From positions 682,001 through 746,000 of the forward strand of contig JAAKBF010000168.1 of NCBI GenBank assembly GCA_012656075.1: a stretch of DNA of 64,000 bases, in the 5' to 3' direction. Below, in pieces: positions 1-9,949 of this stretch (position 1 is its first letter; each line of letters begins with the position of its first letter). This DNA is from Phytophthora hibernalis (lineage: Eukaryota; Oomycota; Peronosporomycetes; Peronosporales; Peronosporaceae). The position numbers and the translations under genes are program-made. The notes under the pieces are model-generated. The model made no database searches. It was not told the DNA's origin and was given only the letters and a program-made list of their open reading frames with translations.

Positions 1-249
1 TCACACCTCCCTAACCGGTACCCGTTTGGAAGCGGCTGAAAAGCTTTTCCATTTAAAGAACGGTAAATATCGCGCCCATGTATTCAAAACATGAATTGCC
101 CCGATATCAGTACATGTGTTACCCATGGCACCGAATACATTTCACACCGTTTTCTGTGCTGTCCAAAATTTTCGGAGGATCTGCAGGATCGGTTGGAACC
201 GTATTATTTCCGTTTTCTTCGCCATCCAAACACTCGCATTTCCTACACC

Positions 250-480
250 GACACGCCAAGCGCTGCTCCTGACACGCTGCGCGTTACTCCAGACCCGCTG
301 TGAGCTTCCCCGGTACGCCGAGCACTTCTGCGACCCGCAGCGAGCTTCTACGACACGCCGAGCGCTACCCCGACCCATTGCAAGCTTCTCGGACACGCTG
401 AGCGCTGTTCCAGACCTCTGCGATCTTCCCCGACCCGCTGCGAGCTTCCACGACAAGCCGAGTGCTGCTCCTGCTCCAAG
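250..480. repeat. Degenerate minisatellite, about 50-57 bp period
   Basis: Two alternating short blocks, one like GACACGCCGAGCGCT and one like GACCCGCTGCGAGCTTC, recur about five times with point differences and variable spacing. All frames read through as low-quality polypeptide, so I treat it as non-coding repeat at the edge of the transposon-rich region. The rest of 1-700 holds nothing I recognise. Confidence 0.6.
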
Positions 481-948
481 CGACCAAAGCCCCTGATTTG
501 AGGTATGTCTGACGTATACACGTGGACTCAGGAAATACTTATCTTGTATGTGTATTGCGTTGCCTTTCGTTACTGTTACCGATGCACTTCCATACGAGTC
601 TGCTGCGCATTCATACGAGTGCCCAGGTGCGGAGTTGATCTTAATACTCATGTTGTTGAGCACGTGCTAACATGTTCCATGTTTTGTCCATGTATATTCA
701 TGTTTTGACCATTGAAGTCACGTGACCCATGGCTCGTTCTCCCACGTGACCCATGGCTCGTTCTCGGAAGACGGCTGTAATAGTGAAGAAGATGAAAGAA
801 CAAGCGGAGGAAGAAGCAAGGGCAAAACTTCGGCAAGAAAAGGATGCTGAACGCGAAGAGAAGACCGTTAGGGACGAAGAAGATGGTGCAGAAAACAAAA
901 AAATGAGATTGAGGAAGAGGAGGTTGAAGAAGAGGAGGAGGCTGAAGA

Positions 949-3900
949 ATGGAGGAGGCTGAAGAAGACGATGATGCTGAAGCAAAGGAGGAGGCTGAAG
1001 AAGAGGAGGAGGATGAAGAAGAGGAGGAGGCTGAAGAAGAGGAGGAGGCTGAAGAAGAGGAGGAGGCTGAAGAAGAGGAGGAGGCTGAAGAAGAGGAGGA
1101 GGCTAAAGAAGAGGATAGGGAGGTGATGGGAATTCTACATCGGGTAGCGAGAAGCGCAAACGCGTATCTCCTGGTGAAGATATTGACCTGCATTACGTCC
1201 CAGCGATCAAGAAGCATCACGTATCGTGGAAGACATTCGAGGTGTATTTGACGAATTATTCTAGCAGGACAAGTACGAAGATGGTGGTCAATGAAACGCT
1301 GAATGTGTCCCTGCACAATCGCAAACTTCAACAGCAAAAACAATACAAAGGTCGGCCGCTTGCTGAGATTCCTCTCGTCCCAGACTCCGTGAATCCGTTT
1401 CAGCGCGTGTACATCTGCACACATGGATAGAAAGTACGCTCACGATCGACTAGAAACGACCAACACAGCGCACATTCTACACGGGTTTTGCAGCTCGCTT
1501 TCTAGCTCAGGTGTATCAGCGCGCTGACGGCGAGTGGGGAATCGAGGTTAAGCGCGATTTCTACGGTCACAATCACCATGTTTTGGACGAGATTTTCCAG
1601 TCGCATCCAGGTATTCGCCAGGTCCCGAATTCTTCTCCCGTCATGCGAGATGTTGAGTTGATGGTCAATTGTGGAGGCAAGGCGTCTCGCATTTACGACT
1701 ACATTCGGAGTAACACTGTGCATCGCGTAACGATGGCGGGCGTTCACAATATGATTCGGAGGATCAAACAGAGTGGTGCGTATGTTACTTGTTTTTTGCT
1801 ATTTTCACTTACATATAGAATGCTAACACATTGGTTTTATTTGTATGTACAGGAAGCGATCTATCTGACGAGGACCAAGTGGCTGAGCTTCTCGTGAATT
1901 TCAACATTTCCGCTGAAGTCAACATGTCCACGGTGTACGAAAATGCTCGTGGGCAAACTGCAGTCGTCTCCATATCGTCCGAGCTCATGCGTAAGCACTA
2001 CAGTCGTTTCCCCGAGTTGTTGCTGGTCGACTGTACCCACAAAACGAACCGGTACGTGAGTACCATCATCTCAAGTTGATGTTCCCATGTTTTGACCATG
2101 TGTTTGTATGTTTTGTCCATGTTTTTGCGTTGGCTACGGTTGTTCCTTTGTATGTCCATGATGCGGGTACTTTATTTCTCCTCCCAAAGAAACTGATACC
2201 AACTGTGCACGCTGATGGTGATGGATCAATTTGGAAACGGGCAACCTGCTCAGCACTCCGTTATCGAGCGCAATTCTGACTGGCACATGGTAAAAGTACT
2301 TATGCACTTTCAGGCGGTGAATGAATGGGAGCGCACGCAGGTGGTGATGGTTGACAAATACTTAAATGAAGTTGAAGTATTGAAGCGATTGCTGCCTCGG
2401 TCCCGGATTTTGCTGTGTCATTTTCACGGTATCAAGTGGTTGAAAAGGCTGTGCGCGATGACAAGAAGTATGGTTCGTACGCAAGCGAAGTCTTGAAGCA
2501 AATGGACTATTGCGTACACAACATGGTGTACTCTAAGACGGAAGCGACAACGCCAGAGAGTTTAAAAGCTATATTTGCGTAATGAGCGAAAAGGCTTGTG
2601 GGACTAACTGGATGACTTGCCAGGATATGTGGGTCGACACGTTCCGCCTTCACTTGCCGCACTTCCGCAACAACACTAACAACCATTTGGAGAGTTTCTT
2701 CGGCAAGCTGAAAGTGGAGCTGGACAGTTCCTTTTCGATGGTGCAGTGTTTGTCGTCTATATTGAACTTCCAGTGACGAAAGGAGGACGCATACGACATG
2801 AAGACGCTGATCCCAGACTCTACGCGAAACGCTAACTTCGGTGAAGAGATGAATCAGCTACTGGGTATGACTACAGAGTGGTCTCCAATATATTCTTTGA
2901 GGAGTACCAGTTTGCAACAAACCCGGATACGATGCAGCATTACACCTTCATCGAGACTGGCAGCACGGTGAGAGGAGATCGAAGACATCACGTCGACAAG
3001 GTCTGGCTGCTCTGTGACTGTGAATTCTCCGACACGTTGAAGCTTCCGTGCCGCCATGTCATCTTCTATCGAAAGCACGCAGGTATTCTCCTATCGATTC
3101 CTTACGCTTCAATCCAGTCCAGGTATGTGCCAGGTTATTACCATGTTTTCTCCATGTTATGGTATTATGTATTGGCCATGATTTAACTATGTTTTGTTGT
3201 TTGTATAGATGGTTGAGGACCGGTAGCCTCGATGCGGTGCTCCCGACTTTCGACATGTGTCCACGAGTTGTGATGAAGTGGCCAGGAAGAAGCAGGTGAC
3301 TGAAAAGGACAAGTTCAAGCGAGCCCAAAACGTACTTGGATGTATATCTTCAGAGCTGGCCGAGTTTACGGACGACAGATTTGAGCTGGCCATCGGTAAT
3401 TTGGAAACATGGTGTGACGGATTACGCGAAGGAAAGGCTGATGTCGTCACGGAAGACAAGACGCCAACAACGGCTGATTCTGACTCACAAGTGGAACCAA
3501 CACAACTAGCGGAGGCGGATGGTGAAGAAAAGGATATCAACGTCCACGGTAGATCTCCACAGCCGGTACCGCTGAAGATGAATCCGTTCAATGCTAGAGC
3601 GCCAAAAGTAGGTCGATCACGGCTTGTCTGAGCTGATGCTGACTCCAAGCGTCACACAGAGCTGAAAGCTTACAATCAGGGCAAGCCTTTACGCAAGCCG
3701 TTGCGTGACAAGGACGTTATCGAAATGGAGGAGTATATTCAGACGTACAAGCCCCTCTTGAACAGCTCCTGTCGTTCCTAGACACCTTTGAGATCCGTTT
3801 CCAGAGGCACACGAAGGAAAAGATGACTGTCGAGCCACGCGCCCATACTTGCACCCAATCACTGACGTTTCGACTGCCTCAAGCACTTGTCACCATGGCG

Positions 3901-4789
3901 ATTGAAGCGATTCAGAAGACCAATGGTAGTCTATTTGTAGACCTTTCACATTCGCTGAGCGACAAAGACGTCCAGTGGATCGCCACAATTGAAGGTGCAG
4001 GTGATTTCGGCGAGCAGCAATTGCAGGCCATGTATTACCTGGGAGACCTGGCCAATACCTGTAAAAGTGGATCGCAGTGCTATTCGTGGTTAATGTCGTC
4101 GGTTGACCTGATGGCTGGTGAACGTAAACAAATTGCTGGTGTCGCGGAAGGTGAAAGCGATGTATACATCCTTGCGCAGGAGCTGTTGAAGACATGGCCG
4201 CATACAAGCCTTCCTTCCCCCTCGCGTGGAGTAACATCTACTGTAGACCTGGTACAATGAACTGATTATTGAGGAATTTACGAAGACGCTAGCAGCGAAA
4301 TACGGCAACAACAAAACCATCTTCCTGCCACAAACACAGTTACCCGACAAGGGGGTTGGAGGCCGAGTGCCTGTCTCGATTCGCTCCGCCCTGGAGACAG
4401 CGACAGAAGATTATGTCTTCTTGTCAGTCAACCTGAATCGAAGTACTTGGTCCTGCATTATGATTATGATGGACAACATCAAAGGTATTCTCATGTGCTA
4501 CGACAGTGTGGACAAGCGCACGAACCAGAAGCATTTACAGGCAGTTGCATTCGAGATTATCGACACGACATTAACGGGGCTCACACAGACTATGATGCAC
4601 AGTCCTACACAGAAGGATAGCGATAGCTGTGGCCTGTTCATCTGCCTGTTCTTTTGGAAGCGACTGTGGATCCAAGTTGGAAGTGATTATACCCACTTGG
4701 GACTGAGATGGGGACGATGGGAAGTTCTACGCGCAATCACCGTGCTCAGCAAAGAGCAGAGCGAGGAAGATGTCACTGAGATGGAGTGA
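949..4789 (+). pseudogene. Broken MULE transposase with SWIM finger and Ulp1-like protease module
   Basis: The plus strand carries, in order, an acidic tract, a FAR1/FLYWCH-like N-terminal region ending in YICTHG, a MULE DDE core (VDCTHKTN near 2,029-2,050; VDKYLNEV near 2,350; a CHFH-type element near 2,420; NNHLESFFGK near 2,678), a SWIM zinc finger (CDCEF...LPCRH, 3,017-3,057) and a C-terminal C48/Ulp1-type cysteine protease (YDSVD near 4,500; KDSDSCGLF near 4,615). Two introns are plausible, 1,774-1,851 and about 2,053-2,195. Mutator-like elements that carry Ulp1 modules are known in plants and protists. The copy is broken by an in-frame TAG at 1,428-1,430 and several frame changes (about 1,130, 1,480, 2,450, 4,250). 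The residue before the conserved Trp of the protease, normally the catalytic His, is Thr (codon 4,445-4,447). No convincing long terminal inverted repeats were found, so element ends are not set. Confidence 0.85.
994..1119. repeat. 18-bp tandem repeat encoding an acidic Glu/Ala tract
   Basis: Seven head-to-tail copies of an 18-bp unit (GCTGAAGAAGAGGAGGAG with few changes) run without a gap. Read on the plus strand they encode repeats of AEEEEE. The tract lies just before the first recognisable MULE residues and is probably the acidic N-terminus of that element's protein, with one frame break at about 1,130 between them. Confidence 0.8.
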
Positions 4790-6230
4790 TTGAAGTGAAT
4801 ACATGTCATTTTACTTTTTGATTCCGAAATCATGTATTCTCCAGGTTTTCGCCAGATATTTGTTTAGCGAAACGTGCGACTCTAATCCAGCTATGATTGG
4901 TTGGAAGCATATGTAATTACGTTTGGTATCAGATACAGTGGTATCAGGTACTTTGTCGACAGATAGATCCGACTGCCAGTCTTCATTTTTGGCCAAGTGC
5001 TGTGAACATGATTCCACCATCTTCTGAACCATGTTCAAAACATGGAGGAAATGATGTCGTGATAATGGCATATGTTTCGGACATAAAAACGCCTTTTATC
5101 AAAGAACGTCCTCGAAAGAAAAAGTTCGTACTTATTGATATCTTCGGAATAAAATACTCGTCCATGATTGGGCACTGGCCTTTGCATGGGATATACATGG
5201 ACATACGTAGTCCTAACCCTTATAGAAAACATCTGTAATATCACCTGCCTTTAAAGAATCGGTCAGTTATAGAAATGGCTACATTTGTTAGCCTTAACCC
5301 TAACAGTATTTATGCATGTAAAACATATTCACAATATAATCTAGCAACTTCGGTAGCGAATCAATAATTTCGCCTCGCGAGCATTGACAAAGATTGCAGC
5401 ATTTCTTGCTCACGATTGGGTCTCTTTCGCTCTTAAAAATACCAAGAGTTTTGTGTATTTGTGTATTACCGGTACATGTAATAATCGGCAAGTCCAATAT
5501 ACATGTGGTCATCATCTCCACCACTCTCGTCAACGTTTTACAATGTCAAGGCTACAATTTGAGACAGCTTTTTACGTCACCGTCCTTGGGGAATAAGTGC
5601 ATCAGAAATAGTTTTTTAGGTATATTGTACTTCGAAGTAGTCATTTAGCAACATAAATAATAGGTTCCCCTTCCGTTTGAGGAAGATACTCCACGGGTTG
5701 TTCCTTCAATTCAGGGAAATTGTGTCGGGTTGTAGCTGTATTCTGCGCTACAAAACATTTAATGTACGCTGGTCGTTTGTTATGAATTTGACCAACAGTG
5801 CTGGCGCTCAAGGACTTTTTAATACAGCGAGCCCAATCTATCTACTCCACGTCTTGCTGTCTTACCGGGACATGGAGGCTCCAAGTTGGATCTCGTCACG
5901 GTTTGAAGTACATGCGTAGGGTTGATACAGTACTGAGGGAGAGTCAGTAGTGGACAATTACTCGCTAAAATGAGGACCAAAAGTATATCCAAATAAAGAG
6001 TAAACTGCCATTTGTGGCCTTCAGTTATTGAATAGAGAGGGTTTTGTTCAGATTGAGGAGGGACATAGCGAAATTCATAAAGTCCGATTTGCTTTATCAC
6101 TGATAAATTATCAGTGGAGCATCCATTTAGAGAGCAACCAGTCAGATATAGACTGTACTGAAAGCCCTTACGTGCAGGGATTGATAGTCAAATGGCATAT
6201 TAATATGTTTGATTATCGGAAGTGGACAGG
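4790..6230. other. AT-rich spacer with scattered telomere-like words, no gene seen
   Basis: No reading frame here encodes anything I recognise. Short telomere-like words (CCTAACCCT at about 5,212; CCTTAACCCTAAC at about 5,286) occur singly, not as an array. Probably the non-coding 3' part of the MULE plus old repeat debris. Confidence 0.5.
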
Positions 6231-6235
6231 GGTGC

Positions 6236-6280
6236 CGTCCCCGTCTCGTCGCCGTCCCGTCGCCGTCCCGTCCCTCGGAT
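6236..6280. repeat. Short C/G-rich tandem repeat, about 11-bp unit
   Basis: Imperfect copies of CCGTCCCGTCG occur back to back between a stretch of AT-rich spacer and the larger minisatellite. No coding signal. Confidence 0.6.
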
Positions 6281-6387
6281 AACTGGATTATCTGAAGGGG
6301 GCTCTTCCGGATAACAAATGATATTGGCACGATCCACTCAGTGGATCACTGGACATTTTATCATCCACTCGGCCTTCAGCTCCAGTG

Positions 6388-6640
6388 CAGAGAGGCGGGC
6401 GAGAAGTACGCCGCTGTGCTGCGGGGGGTGATGGCCCTGTTGACAGCGGCCGAGTGCGGAGAGGCGGGCGAGAAGTACGCCGCTGTGCTGCGGGGATGAT
6501 GGCCCGTTAGCAGTGAGAAGCGGGCGAGAAGTACGCCGCTGTGCTGCGGGGGTGATGGCCCCGTTAGCAGTGGTCGAGTGCAGAGAGGTGGGTGTGACGT
6601 ACAGCTGTGCTGCGGGGGTGATGGTCCCGTGTTAGTGACG
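6388..6640. repeat. Minisatellite, about 61-70 bp period, four units
   Basis: Four copies of a G-rich unit (GAGGCGGGCGAGAAGTACGC followed by CGCTGTGCTGCGGGGGTGATGG-like sequence) start near 6,391, 6,459, 6,520 and 6,585. The first three are nearly identical and the last is degraded. Both strands read as proline- or glycine-rich junk. It lies just outside the 3' end of the Crypton remnant. Confidence 0.75.
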
Positions 6641-6828
6641 GGCAAGAACGGGCGCCGTAGTGCCGCAAGAGGTGGTATACTGGTGGCGGGCGAGCGCAAG
6701 CGAGGCGGGTGACATTACTCTAGCAGCGATGGCCCTGTAGGTGGTGAACAGCACGACGGAATGGTAAGGAAGAATCCGTTTGCAACGCGAGATACTAACT
6801 GAATGAATTCACGATTTTTGGTAGATGT

Positions 6829-8600
6829 TTACAGACTAATGGTTGTCTGTAAGCTATCGCTCAATGCATTAAGGGTAAGTTTTTCTTGGGTACGGTGAGC
6901 CTCGAGCACACACACAGCTTGTTCGTGACTAACTTTCTCGTGTTGTGCGACAGCAAATATACGTTCGATGATACGCTTGCGTCGAAAGAAATAGCGTTTT
7001 TCGGCTGCAGTATTTCGCCAACTCGAACCGAGAAGTTCCTCAAGATCCCTCACAGCGGGACCGCCGTGTATGCCAAGCGACCATTCCTGCCAGACTTGGT
7101 GTACAGTCTTCAACGATCTCACCATCTTGTATGTCGCAGGAAGAGAGGCCTGAGCGGCGTGCGTCTGCGGCGCAGAGATAGATATGTCTGTATTGCTCCA
7201 ATCGACGGTCAAGCGAACAGGAGCAGCGCCCGACGTAATCTGCTGAAATGATCCCGTTAAATTGTGAAGTGTTGTTCCAGCTGCACTAATCTTGTCGTCG
7301 ATATGCGCTAACGTCTGTTGTTGCTGTTGCTTTAGGTGGTCCATCAAATCAGGAACTACCTCATTCAAATGGATTGTTTGAGGTGATTTTTCCACGAGAA
7401 GTTTTGCCTTCAGCTCGGCGGCGACAAATCCAAGAAGCCGCCAGTTGCTACATGTGGTGTTGACTGCTTCACATACGCTTCCATGTAGTTTTCGACAAAT
7501 GGGAACACCTCGCGCTGCAGACTATCTTGCGGAACGAGGGCAGCGCGTTACAAAAAGAACGATCGTCGATCTGGCGAGAAGCCAGCAAGGGAGCGCATAG
7601 CATCTCGTGGCAAAGCAGTCAGGCAGCATCCCTCCATGGCTCCAGCATTCCAGCGCCCTAACCGTCGTATTTGTGACTCTGTTGCGCCTGCTAACTCTGC
7701 CATCCTCGATCCTGATCCTCGAGCGGCGTGGGTCTTCGCTTTTGAGTGCATTCCAAGAGCAGCAAAAGCTTTTACGGTAGCATCGTAATGAGCCCGGTAT
7801 GTCAATGGAGTTGTAGAGTCTTTTCCCGACTTGAGTTCTTTGATGTCATACCATTGTTCAGACACTAGAAAATTTGGGATGGGTTCATTTTGAATACTCC
7901 ATCTGAAGAAAAATACAGCCCGAGCGCTCCCACTGGACACACTTCGACGCTGCGGTGCCGGATAGATGCACCAAATTCACGGCGGCCATACTGGTTCGTA
8001 TTACTCTGCTCCATCACCATAACCAACGCGCGGCACTCCGTGTATCCCTCGTGCTCCGGAACCACGTTAAACAGTCCAAGTTGCGTGCAGACTCTCCCTT
8101 AACAAGCACGCATGGCACAAAAAGTGGCTCATCCGGTTGCGTAAGTCACTTCCAGTGTTGAGATTCAAATAGTAGTGAGAGATTGAAACCAGGTCATCTG
8201 TAGTACAGTATCCATCCAACAAAGAACCAACCCCACGATCTACGTACTCACGCTTATTTTTCTCGTGTTTTTCGCGCTTGAGCGATGACAGAAGCGCTTT
8301 GATGAGCATGTTGCGAGGGTATGGGTGCGCATTTGCGCCTCGAGTTTGCTGATCACTGTACAGATCCGAGATTGCGTTCACATACATCTCAACAGTGGCA
8401 ACGCCAACTTTACGCTTCGAGTTTTTGACTCGAACCTCACGATCCACCACTTCTTCTCGAAGAAATAAGTGCATCTTTGATGCCGTAACTTGATAGCGTG
8501 TAGTTTCATGGAAACCCTTTCGATCACACCAAGCCTTAAATTCTCGCTGCTTCGGCGCGTACGCGCGCGAATGGTGTTTGTAGGTCTTGCGTCTCGACAT
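6829..8600 (-). pseudogene. Crypton transposon: tyrosine recombinase plus GCR1_C domain, inactivated
   Basis: Read on the minus strand from 8,600, an N-terminal SAM-like/core-binding region (about 8,600-8,090) is followed by the catalytic region with HAAR (HxxR box), the GRWN box and LPRDAMRSLAGF (7,940-7,548). A C-terminal stretch follows with the pattern of the GCR1_C DNA-binding domain (HQVWQEWSLG, RDLEELLGSSWR; 7,395-6,829). Cryptons are DNA transposons using a tyrosine recombinase; the GCR1_C fusion is characteristic of one branch. Frame changes occur at about 8,085, 7,910 and 7,400, and an in-frame TAA sits at 7,548-7,550. The expected catalytic Tyr before LTALP is Cys (codon 7,623-7,625), so this copy should not be active even if frames were repaired. 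Cryptons lack terminal inverted repeats, so its ends cannot be set. Confidence 0.88.
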
Positions 8601-9640
8601 CGATCAAGAGTTGCGTGTGCACTCTCTTCGAGCTCCACTTGCAGACCCGGTGGCTCCATTGCGACCCTGCAGCACAGATTGAGATGTTGACTATTTTTGA
8701 TTCCGTTGGTGAGGTTTTCGCTATCAGCGACGGCCTCTCGACAGGGAGGGACGCCGTCCTCAGCCTATGGTGCATTCCAATATGGTACCCCTAACCCTAA
8801 GAAGATAACCTCTCAATATTTTCGAATATTCGAATTCGAATGAAAATTAATATTTATATTTGATCTGGTTCGCCCATATTAATATAATAACTCGAATGAT
8901 TAAAATACATTTGAATACAAATGAATATGCTTGTCAAAAACTCAAGCAACGTTTACTGTATGATTTCCTGTCCATTGGTCTCGTTTTCGCTGCTGCTTCC
9001 ACTTATTTTAGAAGAAGAAGCCGCAGCGATGAGATGTGCTCGAGTCCCAGAGCTCGATGTCATGGAGGAGTGCGAACAAAATGTATCGTTTGTGCAGCAA
9101 TGATGTTCGAAATGACGTGCGACTATCGGCTAAGTAAGGTTTTGTACCGGTATCTTATCGTTATTCCCCTCAGGGTCAGTAATGCATGGGTGCTGCTTTC
9201 ATTTCTTGCTTGTTTGAACAACTTGAAGTGAAAATTGCGCCAAACGGTAAGCGAACGTTTTCCACTGCAGGGTTCTCTAAATGTAAATGGGTCAGAGCAA
9301 GAATTTTATGACTCAAATTGAGAGGTTAGATCAAACTGTTGCCACATCATGTGGCTCATATAACATGTGTGCATATAAGCAGCAACCATACTGAATTCAA
9401 GTCAAATATTTGGTTCCACTTGATTTTGCATCTTATAAACGGTATTATAATAGGGAGGATCATATAAACAGGTTTGACTGTATGAGCCTACCTTCCCCGG
9501 TGGCTCCGGCCTAAAAATGGAGATAAAATTGGAGATCTTTTCAGATGGCACTGTGCATCGAGTATTGCATAATTCGAAGCAGCTAAGGGCTCAAAAGATG
9601 CACAAGGCGCTGCTTAAAATCGCGATTCGTACTGCGTTGT
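8601..9640. other. AT-rich spacer, no gene; one pogo/mariner-like end motif
   Basis: Contains CCCTAACCCTAAG at about 8,788 (single telomere-like word) and, near 9,465-9,485, ATAAACAGGTTTGACTGTAT, whose complement (ACAGTCAAACCTGTTTAT) resembles a Tc1/pogo terminal repeat. No matching opposite end was found. No frame encodes a recognisable protein. Confidence 0.45.
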
Positions 9641-9934
9641 ACAGTTAGCATCTTTTTGTTTGACGCGACCTCAAATGCAGCCAAATTTACCTTTTTGTCG
9701 GCAGCTGTGTGTTTTATCCCAACGAATGACTGGGAGACAACTAGCCTCGTGCTTGCCCATTGTAGCACATTGGGAGTCGGAAGAAGTGCCAGTCCCAATT
9801 TGAGACTGGCACTACTTTCGCAAATGACGCGTGAGCAGATTCCGAAGGTGTCGACCACAGTGCCGAACACGGCCTTTACAAAGTTTGTTGTCACCATTTC
9901 ATATTCCACGGTACGTTGGACCGATCCATGTTGA
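9641..9934 (+). pseudogene. Possible hAT transposase fragment
   Basis: The plus-strand frame reads a stretch with the rhythm of the hAT catalytic core (FDATSNAAKFTFLSAAV, then TNDWETTSLVLAHCS). In hAT elements the corresponding segment is a DxWTS-like box followed by a strand and a dW...vL motif. No start codon context, no partner domains and no terminal repeats are seen. An equally long minus-strand frame overlaps it and could be the real one, so the call is weak. Confidence 0.3.
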
Positions 9935-9949
9935 AGAGCTTGAAAGGGC

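Noticed and set aside
949..1251. Glu-rich open frame as an independent acidic protein
   Set aside because: It is an 18-bp tandem repeat. After one frame shift it leads into the MULE N-terminal region, so it is better explained as part of that element.
648..1424. Long Ser-rich minus-strand frame
   Set aside because: Antisense of the Glu-rich repeat; its composition is set by the repeat and no other feature supports it.
9465..9485. Complete Tc1/pogo element at the CAGTCAAACCTG-type motif
   Set aside because: Only one end was found within 600 bp; no inverted partner and no TA target pair.
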